NCBI RefSeq assembly: GCF_002082565.1
Contig: NZ_CP020562.1
Coordinates: 372,001 to 436,000 of the forward strand
Length of the DNA stretch: 64,000 nt
Direction of reading: 5' to 3'
Source: Halomonas sp. GT
GTDB taxonomy: Bacteria > Pseudomonadota > Gammaproteobacteria > Pseudomonadales > Halomonadaceae
Part shown: in pieces, positions 10,003 through 22,654 of the stretch
How positions within the stretch are numbered: the stretch's first letter is position 1
Layout: each line of letters begins with the position of its first letter
Notes under the pieces: model-generated
The model's input: only the letters and a program-made list of their open reading frames with translations
Databases searched by the model: none
Told to the model about the DNA's origin: nothing
Program-made: the position numbers and the translations under genes

Positions 10003-10827
10003 TTAGTTGGCGCTAAGTTCCTTGGACATTGCTTCTGCGCGCTGGGCGCAGGCCTGCATGGCGTCGGCGATGGTAGCGCGTAGTTGCGCATCTTCCATGT
10101 GCTGAATAGCACGCTCTGTTGTGCCGCCTGGCGACATAACATTTTGTTTAAGCGTGGCCGGATCTTTGTCACTACGCTGGGCCATAGTCGCGGCGCCTAG
10201 CGCTGTTTGAATGGCCAAGCGTCGTGCCGTAGCGGCAGGCAAGCCAAGTTTGACAGCGGCTTCTTCCATCGCCTCAAACATTAAAAAGAAATAAGCCGGC
10301 GCACTGCCTGATACTGCAGTCACCGCATCAAGAAGGCTCTCTTCTTCAACCCACTCCACAATACCAACGGCTTCCATGAGTTGTGTTGCTAGCGTACGTT
10401 GCTCTTCGCTCACCGCGCTGTTGGCATATAAGCCGCTGGCACCGATACCGACCAATGAAGGGGTGTTGGGCATGCAACGAACTAACGCATTACTACCACC
10501 TAGCCATTGATCAATGGTGGCTGCATCCAGACCCGCCGCGATAGAAATAATCAGCGGTGATTGATGTTGTACGTTATCCCGCATCGCTTCGCATACGCTG
10601 CGCATAATCTGTGGTTTGACCGCGAGTACGACTACGTTGGCGTCTGCGACGGCGGCGTTGTTATCGGTGTTTGTATTAATTCCTAAGCGTGCTTTTAAAG
10701 GCGCTAGCTCGCTGTCATTAGGGGCGGTGGCAGTGATGTCGCTAGGAGACACACCACTATCGATGAGGCCGCCGATAATGGCGCTGGCCATATTGCCTGC
10801 GCCAATGAAGGTAATCTTGCTCGCCAT
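10003..10827 (-). CDS. proC: Pyrroline-5-carboxylate reductase
   Basis: A 274-residue ProC that reduces pyrroline-5-carboxylate to proline with NAD(P)H. The Rossmann motif is ITFIGAGNMASAIIGGL at the N terminus, and the C-terminal dimerisation part has the typical TVSGSAPAYFF-like segment (here AVSGSAPAYFF) and SPGGTTERAI. ATG at 10827 has an AAGGAT site 6 nt upstream and gives the usual length; the frame is open to 10896. Proline is also a compatible solute, of interest in a halophile. Confidence 0.96.
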   Translation of the reverse strand: MASKITFIGAGNMASAIIGGLIDSGVSPSDITATAPNDSELAPLKARLGINTNTDNNAAVADANVVVLAVKPQIMRSVCEAMRDNVQHQSPLIISIAAGLDAATIDQWLGGSNALVRCMPNTPSLVGIGASGLYANSAVSEEQRTLATQLMEAVGIVEWVEEESLLDAVTAVSGSAPAYFFLMFEAMEEAAVKLGLPAATARRLAIQTALGAATMAQRSDKDPATLKQNVMSPGGTTERAIQHMEDAQLRATIADAMQACAQRAEAMSKELSAN

Positions 10828-10905
10828 GTGGGTATCCTTTTGGGTAAAAAGCTGCATCGGGCAGCATGGGGTGTCAGTGGTCTTTACGCTCTTCAAAAAG
10901 AAGTG

Positions 10906-11622
10906 CTACTGAGCAGCGTGCTGAGTGGTACGTGCGCCAAAAATCGCCGTTCCTAAACGTACCAGCGTTGCGCCCTCTAAAACAGCGGCTTCTAGATCGT
11001 CGCTCATCCCCATTGATAGCGTATCCAGGGGGGCATCGGGTAGCGCTGTCTGAAGGGTTTCCAGCAGTTGGCGCAAGGCCGCAAGCGGAACCCGTTGTTC
11101 TGCAAAGCTGTTAGCCGGTGCCGGAATCGCCATGAGTCCACGTAAACGCAGACGAGGCAGGGCGGCTACTTCTTTCGCCAGTGCCATCACCTCATCAGGC
11201 ATTACGCCCGACTTAGAGGCCTCACGGCTAATATTGACCTGCAAACAAATATTAAGAGGTGGTAGGTGTTCCGGGCGTTGTTCGCTAAGCCGTTTGGCTA
11301 TTTTTAAGCGGTCCACGCTGTGCATCCAGGCAAAATTCTCTGCCACTGCGCGGGTTTTGTTGGACTGTAGTGGACCAATAAAATGCCACACAATATCGTC
11401 TAAGTCGGCAAGTTCGGCTTGTTTTTCTAATGCCTCTTGCAAATAGTTTTCGCCGAATTCACGCTGCCCATGCTGCCAGGCTTGGCGAATCATGGAAGCG
11501 GGCTTAGTTTTACTAACGGCTAGCAGCGTTGCGCTATCGAGTGGCCGTTCAGCCTTTTTTAATGCGTTGCTCAGGCGTTCGCTGGCCTGGACGAGTGACT
11601 CGGGAAGCGCGATGTCTGTCAT
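10906..11622 (-). CDS. yggS: PLP homeostasis protein YggS (PLPBP)
   Basis: A 238-residue single-domain TIM-barrel PLP-binding protein. The PLP lysine is K38 in LLAVSKTKP. YggS/PLPBP buffers free PLP and affects amino-acid and pyridoxine balance without known enzymatic activity. The frame is open to 11817, but ATG at 11622 (MTDIALPES) fits the family start and leaves a 34-bp gap to divergent pilT. It precedes proC and yggT on the same strand. Confidence 0.94.
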   Translation of the reverse strand: MTDIALPESLVQASERLSNALKKAERPLDSATLLAVSKTKPASMIRQAWQHGQREFGENYLQEALEKQAELADLDDIVWHFIGPLQSNKTRAVAENFAWMHSVDRLKIAKRLSEQRPEHLPPLNICLQVNISREASKSGVMPDEVMALAKEVAALPRLRLRGLMAIPAPANSFAEQRVPLAALRQLLETLQTALPDAPLDTLSMGMSDDLEAAVLEGATLVRLGTAIFGARTTQHAAQ

Positions 11623-11656
11623 ACTCAAGCACCTTACCGCTGCTGGGAAAAGAGAG

Positions 11657-12700
11657 ATGGATATTACCGAACTGCTGGCATTCTCGGCAAAGCAGAATGC
11701 ATCTGATCTGCACCTTTCTGCCGGGCTTCCACCTATGATACGTGTTGATGGCGATATTCGTCGGCTTAATGTACCGGCAATGGACAATAGTGAAGTTCGT
11801 CGCCTGATTTTTGACATTATGAATGAGCAGCAGCGTCGAGACTATGAGGCGCACTTAGAAGCTGATTTTTCATTCGAAGTATCTGGGGTGGCTCGTTTTC
11901 GTGTTAATGCATTCCATCAAGCGCGGGGGGCTGGCGCGGTGTTTCGTACGATTCCTAACGACGTGCTTTCAATGAGCACCTTGGGGATGGGCGACGTATT
12001 CGAGCGATTAGCAATGCTGCCAAGGGGGTTGGTGTTGGTGACCGGGCCAACCGGTTCGGGCAAAAGCACCACGTTGGCTGCAATGATCGATTACATTAAT
12101 GATCATCGTTTTGAACATATTTTAACGATCGAAGACCCTGTTGAGTTTGTACATACCAGTAAGCGCTGTTTAATAAATCAGCGTGAAGTGCATCGAGATA
12201 CGCGCAGTTTTACTGCCGCATTGCGCAGCGCATTACGTGAAGACCCTGATGTCATTTTGGTCGGCGAACTTCGAGATCTAGAAACCATTCGGCTGGCGCT
12301 CACGGCTGCTGAAACTGGCCACCTAGTGTTTGGCACGCTGCATACAACGTCCGCAGCGAAAACGATTGATCGTATTATCGATGTGTTTCCTGGGGAAGAG
12401 AAATCGATGGTTCGCTCAATGCTATCAGAGTCGCTGCAAGCAGTGGTCTCTCAAACATTATTGAAGCGCCAGGGGGGTGGGCGTGTTGCTGCTCATGAAG
12501 TATTGATTGCCACTGCCGCGGTCCGGAATTTAATACGTGAAGATAAGGTAGCTCAAATTTATTCAGCCATTCAGACCGGAGGCAATCTTGGCATGCAAAC
12601 GTTAAATGCCTCGCTTGCGAAGCTTGTTAAAGAGGGCGTAGTGAGTATGGAAGATGCACAGGCACAAGCCAAAGGCACACTCTCGTTAAGCGATGACTAA
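11657..12700 (+). CDS. pilT: Type IV pilus retraction ATPase PilT
   Basis: A 347-residue hexameric ATPase that powers type IV pilus retraction. Walker A is GPTGSGKST with K136; the Walker B/Asp-box regions include ILTIEDPVEF and EDPDVILVGELRD, the His-box LVFGTLHTTSA, and the retraction-specific C-terminal motif AAVRNLIRE is present. Start at ATG 11657 gives the same N terminus as Pseudomonas PilT. It is divergent from yggS as in Pseudomonas, but no pilU follows; the next gene is anmK in convergent orientation. Confidence 0.95.
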   Translation: MDITELLAFSAKQNASDLHLSAGLPPMIRVDGDIRRLNVPAMDNSEVRRLIFDIMNEQQRRDYEAHLEADFSFEVSGVARFRVNAFHQARGAGAVFRTIPNDVLSMSTLGMGDVFERLAMLPRGLVLVTGPTGSGKSTTLAAMIDYINDHRFEHILTIEDPVEFVHTSKRCLINQREVHRDTRSFTAALRSALREDPDVILVGELRDLETIRLALTAAETGHLVFGTLHTTSAAKTIDRIIDVFPGEEKSMVRSMLSESLQAVVSQTLLKRQGGGRVAAHEVLIATAAVRNLIREDKVAQIYSAIQTGGNLGMQTLNASLAKLVKEGVVSMEDAQAQAKGTLSLSDD

Positions 12701-12732
12701 CAAGTGTGTGCTTGTGGACATTCAGACTCGGG

Positions 12733-13887
12733 TTAAGAGGCGTAAATGCCTCCTAGAACTCTCGGGCCACTGGCACCCGTGACGGAGGGTAAGTTGCCGG
12801 GCAGGTTGTGTAAACGTTGATGGGCAAGCCAAGCAAAAGCGCCTGCTTCTATCCAGTCTTCGGGCCAGCCTAGGTCTGCGGGAGACTTAAATGTCGCATT
12901 GGGTAAGTGTGACGCGAGTCTCGCCATTAAGTAGGCGTTGTGTGCACCGCCGCCACAAGCAATTAATGTCATGCTGTCGTGGGTCGTTGGCAATTGCTGA
13001 GCGCCCTGGGCAACGCTTATCGCGGTCAGTTCCGCTAGCGTAGTTTGCACATCGCAAGCAGCTTCGTGGTCCGTTAGCTTGTTTTCTAACCATGCCAAGT
13101 GAAATAGTTCGCGCCCGGTACTGCGCGGCGGTGGTTGATGAAAAAAAGGCTCGTTTAACAGACGTTTTAGTAGCGCTTGATCGATCTGTCCGCGAGAGGC
13201 CCATGAGCCATTTGGGTCAAAGCGTCCGTCGTGATGCTTTGAGAACCAAGCATCTAACAGCACATTAGCGGGCCCTGTATCAAAGCCCATTGCGGGGATG
13301 CTGGTATCGCTAGGTAGCCATGTAAGATTCGCAAAGCCCCCTAGGTTTAAAACAAGCTGCTCGCTTGCCTGGCGTCCAAACAGGGCTTGATGAAATGCTG
13401 GTGCTAGCGGTGCGGCTTGACCGCCTGCGGCTAAATCCCGTCGACGAAAGTCGGCGACCACGGTGCAGCCGGTTAATTCGGCCAACAGGCTGGGATTGTC
13501 CAGCTGTAGTGTATAGGCAGGCCCACCATTATGGCCGCCAGGAGCGTGTTCTATGGTTTGCCCGTGGCTACCGATAGCATGAATTTGCTCGGCGGTGACA
13601 CGCTCTTGTGTCAGCAGTGCTTTCACGGCGTTTGCTTGTAGCTGGCAAAATGCGCTTTCGGCTTCTGCAAGATCCGCAAAGCTTATTTGCTCGGCATGAC
13701 ACAGGTTTAGCAGCAGGTTATGAAGTGATTGGGGCATTGGCGACGCATGAGTAGCAATGAGCTCAGGTGGCGAGTCCGGCGTTATAGCGACCAATGCAGC
13801 ATCGATGCCGTCCAGGCTGGTGCCCGACATTAAGCCAACATAATACGACGGTAAGGTAGGGTGGGGCGATTTCATAAAGCGGCTCAT
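12733..13887 (-). CDS. anmK: Anhydro-N-acetylmuramic acid kinase
   Basis: A 384-residue ASKHA-fold kinase that opens and phosphorylates 1,6-anhydro-MurNAc from cell-wall turnover to give MurNAc-6-phosphate. The N-terminal [18 protein letters not shown] motif and the later [14 protein letters not shown] and [10 protein letters not shown] motifs identify it. It is divergent from tyrS with about 105 bp between starts. In Pseudomonas a M23 peptidase gene lies between anmK and tyrS; it is absent here. Confidence 0.95.
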   Translation of the reverse strand: MSRFMKSPHPTLPSYYVGLMSGTSLDGIDAALVAITPDSPPELIATHASPMPQSLHNLLLNLCHAEQISFADLAEAESAFCQLQANAVKALLTQERVTAEQIHAIGSHGQTIEHAPGGHNGGPAYTLQLDNPSLLAELTGCTVVADFRRRDLAAGGQAAPLAPAFHQALFGRQASEQLVLNLGGFANLTWLPSDTSIPAMGFDTGPANVLLDAWFSKHHDGRFDPNGSWASRGQIDQALLKRLLNEPFFHQPPPRSTGRELFHLAWLENKLTDHEAACDVQTTLAELTAISVAQGAQQLPTTHDSMTLIACGGGAHNAYLMARLASHLPNATFKSPADLGWPEDWIEAGAFAWLAHQRLHNLPGNLPSVTGASGPRVLGGIYAS

Positions 13888-13992
13888 CCAAAACGTAGTG
13901 AAGGCTCAACCAAGGCGATAGGGCATGGTAACATCGCCCGTTATTCAATATCTGACGCCTACAACGGCATATATTACATGGAGAGAGAGGCA

Positions 13993-15192
13993 ATGAGTGA
14001 GGTGGATCAGGCGTTAGCGCTACTGTCGCGAGGCACGCATGAAATCCTGGTAGAGGATGAGCTGAAGAAAAAGCTGGCGTCTGGCCGTAAGCTGCGCATT
14101 AAAGCAGGGTTTGACCCGACAGCACCTGATTTGCACCTTGGGCATAGTGTGCTGTTAACAAAAATGCGCCAGTTCCAGGATCTCGGCCACACCGTTATTT
14201 TTCTGATCGGAGATTTCACGGGTCGTATCGGCGATCCCACTGGCAAAAACGTCACTCGTAAACCGCTCACCGAAGCCGATGTAAAAGCCAATGCCGAAAC
14301 TTATAAAGAGCAGGTATTTAAAATCCTCGATCCCGAAAAGACTGAGGTGCGCTTTAACGCCGAATGGTTTGGTGAATTAAGCGCCGCTAAAATGATTGAG
14401 TTGGCAGCGCAAAGTACGGTCGCGCGGATGCTTGAGCGTGATGATTTTGAAAAGCGTTATAAAGCAAACCAATCTATCGCGATTCACGAGTTTCTCTACC
14501 CGCTCGTCCAGGGCTACGATTCAGTAGCGCTCGAGGCAGATGTTGAACTAGGGGGAACTGATCAGAAATTTAATCTATTGATGGGCCGGGAAATTCAGAA
14601 GCACTTTGGCCAAGAGCCCCAGGTGGTGATTACCATGCCGTTGCTTGAGGGGTTGGACGGCGTGCAGAAGATGTCCAAATCGTTAGGTAACTATGTTGGT
14701 GTCGATGAAGCGCCAGGCTCAATGTTCAATAAGCTCGTATCTATGCCCGATAGCTTAATGTGGCGTTACTTTGAGCTGCTCTCTTTGAAATCTAACGAAG
14801 AGATCAATGCGCTTAAGCAAAGCGTTGAGCAGGGAGCGAACCCTCGTGACGTGAAAATGGAGTTAGCTCGCGAGCTTATTGCCCGCTACCACGGCGATGA
14901 AGCTGCTGCTAATGCGCACAAGTCAGCGGGTAATCAGCTAGCGGAAGGTGAGTTGCCGGAAGACCTTCCTGAAGTAGAGGTGGATTTCGAAGGTAATGAG
15001 CAGGCGCCTATCGCGGCAGTGCTCAACCGCTCGGGTCTCACTAAGAACAGTGCTCAAGCCAAAGATATGTTGAAAAACGGTAGTGTGAAAGTAGATGGGG
15101 ATGTTGTTGCCCAAGACACGATGCTGGCGACGGGTAGCGCCTACGTTATCCAGGCAGGTAAGAAACGTTATGCTCGTGTGACGCTTACCTAA
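13993..15192 (+). CDS. tyrS: Tyrosyl-tRNA synthetase
   Basis: A 399-residue class I tyrosyl-tRNA synthetase of the TyrRS type with HIGH-like motif DLHLGHS, KMSKS motif [11 protein letters not shown], and a C-terminal S4 RNA-binding domain (about 335-399). ATG at 13993 follows a purine-rich GAGAGAGAGG ribosome site; the longer frame from 13861 would overlap anmK. It lies directly upstream of the rRNA operon, an order shared with Pseudomonas. Confidence 0.96.
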   Translation: MSEVDQALALLSRGTHEILVEDELKKKLASGRKLRIKAGFDPTAPDLHLGHSVLLTKMRQFQDLGHTVIFLIGDFTGRIGDPTGKNVTRKPLTEADVKANAETYKEQVFKILDPEKTEVRFNAEWFGELSAAKMIELAAQSTVARMLERDDFEKRYKANQSIAIHEFLYPLVQGYDSVALEADVELGGTDQKFNLLMGREIQKHFGQEPQVVITMPLLEGLDGVQKMSKSLGNYVGVDEAPGSMFNKLVSMPDSLMWRYFELLSLKSNEEINALKQSVEQGANPRDVKMELARELIARYHGDEAAANAHKSAGNQLAEGELPEDLPEVEVDFEGNEQAPIAAVLNRSGLTKNSAQAKDMLKNGSVKVDGDVVAQDTMLATGSAYVIQAGKKRYARVTLT

Positions 15193-15221
15193 CGTTTTCG
15201 ATAACTTTCTCAAAAAACCAC

Positions 15222-15250
15222 TTGCCAAGACGGCAGCGAATCCGTAAAGT
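15222..15250 (+). promoter_or_regulatory. Putative rRNA operon promoter P1
   Basis: TTGCCA (15222-15227), a 17-nt spacer and TAAAGT (15245-15250), preceded by an A/T-rich stretch that could act as an UP element. An 8-bp inverted repeat (CGGCAGCG 15231-15238 with CGCTGCCG 15258-15265) brackets the -10 and could instead be a tyrS terminator stem. Confidence 0.45.
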
Positions 15251-15396
15251 ACGCATCCGCTGCCGGGGACGCACAGCGTTACCAGCGGTGATTGAAGGTG
15301 AAAACCTTCGGTTTGTCAGAGAGTTAGGGTAGTTATAAAGAAAGCATCGTTATCTCGCTTTCTTAACCCACTCGCTTCACTCGCTAAAAACAGTGA

Positions 15397-15424
15397 TTGA
15401 CAAACACTAGGAAATGCGTAGAAT
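15397..15424 (+). promoter_or_regulatory. rRNA operon promoter P2
   Basis: A consensus -35 TTGACA (15397-15402), 16-nt spacer and -10 TAGAAT (15419-15424), followed by a TACGCC discriminator similar to that after P1 (TACGCA). This is the best promoter in the 485-nt tyrS-16S interval, which otherwise holds only leader RNA. Confidence 0.75.
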
Positions 15425-15497
15425 ACGCCTTCCTCGCTGAGGCAAGCCAGTTCATCGGTTAGCCAGTCACTTCTTCGGAAGTTCAGCAGCGAAAACA

Positions 15498-15509
15498 GCT
15501 CTTTAACAA
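15498..15509 (+). promoter_or_regulatory. boxA antitermination site in rRNA leader
   Basis: GCTCTTTAACAA matches the rRNA boxA bound by NusB/NusE. It is followed at 15511-15548 by one arm of the pre-16S processing stem, which pairs with 17224-17259 after the 16S gene. Confidence 0.75.
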
Positions 15510-15677
15510 TTTGATCAGGTAATTCATGTGGGCGCTTGCCGATGAGGGTGATAAATCACCAAATATCAAGGCAAGCGGTCATGACAATGTAAATTGAAAT
15601 GAATTCGTTTGAACCTTGAGCCAAGTTTGATGCGCTTTTGTTGCCTTCGGGTGACGAGTAAGTATCACAATGATTTT

Positions 15678-17210
<1,533 letters not shown>

Positions 17211-17296
17211 AACGATGCATCATCCTCGCGGTAAGCGCTCACAATGAATTACCTGATCAGATAATAGAGCAAACGGTTTACGCACGATCCCCTCTT

Positions 17297-17373
<77 letters not shown>

Positions 17374-17463
17374 AATTCCTGTGATACTGCATTAAAATGC
17401 TCCTCGTATAGCAGGCTATACGTCGTTGCATTTTGCCTTGTCTCACAGAAATTAATGGCAAGA
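17374..17463 (+). repeat. Extended hairpin filling the tRNA-Ile/tRNA-Ala spacer
   Basis: Three nested inverted repeats: AATTCCTGTGA (17374-17384) with TCACAGAAATT (17453-17463, one mismatch), AAAATGC (17394-17400) with GCATTTT (17428-17434), and CGTATAG (17405-17411) with CTATACG (17416-17422, loop CAGG). The spacer RNA should fold into one long rod, likely an RNase III or tRNA-processing structure. Confidence 0.6.
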
Positions 17464-17483
17464 GGTTAGGTCGGCAAAAAAAT

Positions 17484-17559
17484 GGGGCCATAGCTCAGCT
17501 GGGAGAGCGCCTGCCTTGCACGCAGGAGGTCAGCGGTTCGATCCCGCTTGGCTCCACCA
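17484..17559 (+). tRNA. tRNA-Ala (TGC)
   Basis: 76-nt tRNA with encoded CCA, anticodon TGC at 17517-17519, T-loop TTCGATC. Second spacer tRNA of the operon. Confidence 0.97.
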
Positions 17560-17656
17560 TTATGTTGTACGTTACCCACCGTTTGTTGATGTTTTGTGAC
17601 CACTGATAAGTCAAGCGCAGCGATTGCGTTGTCTTATCACTGTTCATCGAACAGTC

Positions 17657-17668
17657 GCTCTTTAACAA
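17657..17668 (+). promoter_or_regulatory. boxA antitermination site before 23S
   Basis: GCTCTTTAACAA, identical to the leader boxA, in the 16S-23S spacer about 120 nt before the 23S gene. Confidence 0.75.
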
Positions 17669-17789
17669 TGTATATCATGCTGACATAAACGCTTCTTTGA
17701 AGTGTTTATACGTAATTGTTTTGTGATACGTCTCAAGCGTATCCGGCAATCGTTATCATTGCGAGACACCAGACTCCTTCGGGTTATAG

Positions 17790-20682
<2,893 letters not shown>

Positions 20683-20847
20683 TATAACACCCAAGGGGTC
20701 TGGTCGCAGTGATAACGAGACGAGTGTGAAGACACTCAGAGAACCGGATACGCGAATCAAGCCCAACGTGATACACGAAGGGCTTGAGACGAAAGAGACG
20801 CCACAAAACATCAGTAACATGTTCAGCATGATATACATTAAAAGTTA

Positions 20848-20966
20848 CGCCTGACGACCATAGCACGCGTGAACCACCTGATCCCATGCCGAACTCAGAA
20901 GTGAAACCGCTTAGCGCCGATGGTAGTGTGGGGTCTCCCCATGCGAGAGTAGGTCATCGTCAGGCA
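20848..20966 (+). rRNA. rrf: 5S ribosomal RNA
   Basis: About 119 nt; the terminal helix pairs GCCTGACGACC with GGTCATCGTCAGGC, and the core CCATGCCGAACTCAGAAGTG is the standard loop B/C sequence. Last gene of the operon. Confidence 0.95.
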
Positions 20967-20976
20967 CTTATACCGC

Positions 20977-21008
20977 AAAAAACCCAGCCTATCGGCTGGG
21001 TTTTTTGT
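20977..21008 (+). terminator. rRNA operon terminator
   Basis: AACCCAGCC (20981-20989), loop TATC, GGCTGGGTT (20994-21002) and a T-run. Classic intrinsic terminator 10 nt after 5S. Confidence 0.93.
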
Positions 21009-21053
21009 TTGTGCGGAAGAAAATCAATTAGGGACGTTCCCAAGTCACCGCAC

Positions 21054-21149
21054 CGTCATTCCCGAGTGGGGTTATCGGGAATCCACCTTGACCTTGGCCT
21101 GCAGTAGCCCGAAACCCCTGTTCAATATGGATTCCCGCTGGGAATGACG
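21054..21149. repeat. Palindromic (MITE/REP-like) repeat behind the rRNA operon
   Basis: A 96-nt element with terminal inverted repeats CGTCATTCCC (21054-21063) and GGGAATGACG (21140-21149), and inner inverted repeats GGGAATCCA and TGGATTCCC. This type of sequence is common as dispersed non-coding repeats in proteobacteria. No other copy is visible in this window. Confidence 0.6.
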
Positions 21150-21174
21150 AGGGCGGCTCGAAGGGCTGGGGGGA

Positions 21175-21193
21175 GTCAGCGTCAGGCGCTTAT
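21175..21193 (+). repeat. Possible remnant of a second 5S rRNA 3' end
   Basis: 19 nt that match the 5S end plus flank at 20953-20971 at 17 of 19 positions (GTCAGCGTCAGGCGCTTAT versus GTCATCGTCAGGCACTTAT), and like it are followed directly by an A-tract and a terminator hairpin. The rest of a 5S gene is missing, replaced by the palindromic element. Confidence 0.45.
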
Positions 21194-21196
21194 TCG

Positions 21197-21242
21197 AAAA
21201 AAATTCTCCAGGGCTGTGAACTGATGCCTTGGGGAATTTTTT
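21197..21242 (+). terminator. Second intrinsic terminator behind the rRNA operon
   Basis: AAAAAATTCTCCAGGGC pairs with GCCTTGGGGAATTTTTT (15 of 17 positions) around an 11-nt loop and ends in a T-run. Probably a back-up terminator for the rRNA operon. Confidence 0.65.
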
Positions 21243-21324
21243 GCGTAGTGATTTTCTGTCACTTGCATGTTTTTTCCTTTAAACAGCTGTTTTAATAAAT
21301 TTAATAACAAGAGGTTACTGTGTC

Positions 21325-21350
21325 GCGCTAGCATGAGTTGCATCTAGCGC
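21325..21350 (+). promoter_or_regulatory. Inverted repeat upstream of the lipoprotein gene
   Basis: GCGCTAG (21325-21331) and CTAGCGC (21344-21350) form a 7-bp inverted repeat just before a TATATT hexamer (-10-like). It could be an operator. No clear -35 was found. The rest of the interval 21243-21402 shows nothing else. Confidence 0.3.
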
Positions 21351-21402
21351 CTACTATATTGTGGAACGTATCATGAAGCACCATCTCAGGAGGAGAGGCG
21401 AT

Positions 21403-21591
21403 ATGAGTACGCAGCTTATGAAGAAACTGGCAATAGCACTATTAATGGCATTAATGATGGGCGGTTTGGCCGCATGTGATAATCAAGGCCCAGCTGAAGA
21501 AGCGGGTGAAAGCATTGATGAGAGCATGGAAGACGCTGGTGAAAGCCTTGAAGAGATGGGCGAGAATATCGAAGAGTCTGCAGAGAACTAA
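21403..21591 (+). CDS. Small acidic lipoprotein
   Basis: 62 residues starting MSTQLMKKLAIALL, with a signal peptide and lipobox GLAAC (likely lipidated Cys27 followed by D-N, which in E. coli would favour inner-membrane retention). The mature part is about 36 residues of acidic amphipathic heptads (AGESIDESMEDAGE, then ESLEEMGENIEE), likely one helix or coiled coil. An AGGAGG site is placed correctly before ATG 21403; an upstream frame from 21361 is less likely. Function is unknown; similar tiny lipoproteins with the GPAEEAGE-type start occur in other gammaproteobacteria. Followed by a strong terminator. Confidence 0.75.
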   Translation: MSTQLMKKLAIALLMALMMGGLAACDNQGPAEEAGESIDESMEDAGESLEEMGENIEESAEN

Positions 21592-21616
21592 GCGGACCCC
21601 ATGTGTTGTTGATACA

Positions 21617-21645
21617 AAAAACAGCCGCTTAGAAGCGGCTGTTTT
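21617..21645. terminator. Bidirectional terminator between lipoprotein and Tim44-like genes
   Basis: AAAACAGCCGCTT (21617-21629/30) and AAGCGGCTGTTTT (21633-21645) form a near-perfect stem with A-tract on one side and T-tract on the other, serving both convergent genes. Confidence 0.85.
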
Positions 21646-21664
21646 GCGTTTAAATGCAATAGCG

Positions 21665-22510
21665 CTATGCCCCTGGATTTTGCTCAATACCTTGTAAGTA
21701 CCATGGTGCTTGGTCACGCATGGTGCGGGTTAGATGCCAGGTTTCATTAAATTCGGTTTGCTCTCCGTTCTCTTCTAGTAGTCCGTGGAATATTACAGAG
21801 GCCTCAGCATAGCCATCGTACTCGCTTATATCACCTAATTCTGCAAACAGCCTAATAACGTCAGTACGATTATTAGCAGGCTGCTCGGCGCGCTCTTTGC
21901 GTAACAGATTATAAAATTCTGGCGTTACATACTCTTGTATTTGGCTCAGATCATTATTGTCCCAGGCACGCTGCAGCGTCATGAAGTGTTCTTTAGCTCC
22001 GCTGAGGAAGCGCTCCTTATCGAACCATGCAGGCGTGCTCTGCAAGCCGCTAGCGAAGCTCCCGGGAGCCGCTGCGATATTGCTAAGCGTATGCTGGGTC
22101 TCCTGACGTTCACGCTGATAGCCTGCAGCAGTTGCCGAAGCGGGGCGCCGTTGTCGCATAACGGCTCGGAAGGCGAAGATTGCCAAGGCAACAATTCCAG
22201 CCATTAGCAGTATGTCCATAAGGCGCAGTTCATCAAAGGCGCCACCAAAGAAAAGCGCTGCTAGTAATCCCCCTGCCAGCAGGCCTCCCACCATACCACC
22301 CATACCACCACGACGAGCGGCAGTAGCTTGGCCTTGTTGCTGAGTGCTCTGAACCTGCTGTTGTGCCGGAGTGCTGGCGGGCCGATCCGCCGAACGTGAA
22401 ACACTACCCATGCTGCTACCGCCGCCTAAGCGTCGTGCTTCGGCATATTCAACGGCGGCACTTATGCCCATGACGCTGACTAGGAACATGACAAGGAATT
22501 GTCGTAACAT
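21665..22510 (-). CDS. Tim44-like domain protein
   Basis: 281 residues: N-terminal signal-like helix, a low-complexity Q/S/A-rich linker (about 35-68), a glycine-rich membrane stretch GGMGGMVGGLLAGGLLAALFF and a further membrane helix (to about 113), then a C-terminal Tim44-like domain (about 155-280) starting near FLSGAKEHFMTLQRAWDNND. Bacterial Tim44-like proteins are inner-membrane proteins of unknown role. The start ATG 22510 is divergent from the cysteine hydrolase gene. Confidence 0.85.
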   Translation of the reverse strand: MLRQFLVMFLVSVMGISAAVEYAEARRLGGGSSMGSVSRSADRPASTPAQQQVQSTQQQGQATAARRGGMGGMVGGLLAGGLLAALFFGGAFDELRLMDILLMAGIVALAIFAFRAVMRQRRPASATAAGYQRERQETQHTLSNIAAAPGSFASGLQSTPAWFDKERFLSGAKEHFMTLQRAWDNNDLSQIQEYVTPEFYNLLRKERAEQPANNRTDVIRLFAELGDISEYDGYAEASVIFHGLLEENGEQTEFNETWHLTRTMRDQAPWYLQGIEQNPGA

Positions 22511-22654
22511 GTTGATTCTCCATGAGAGATGCAGAAGTTAAGGTTACACGCCTTGGGAGAGGCGTATAGAAAATAATCAGTGACAAGTTTACCGTGTAAG
22601 TGGGGAAACGGGTTAAGGTGTTGTTGTGTATAAAGACAAAAAGAGGGTGAAAAC

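Noticed and set aside
12701..12732. Terminator between pilT and anmK
   Set aside because: Only a weak ACAAG/CTTGT pairing without a T-run.
21054..21149. Insertion sequence remnant
   Set aside because: No transposase-like reading frame and no target-site duplication could be confirmed; a non-coding palindromic repeat is the safer call.
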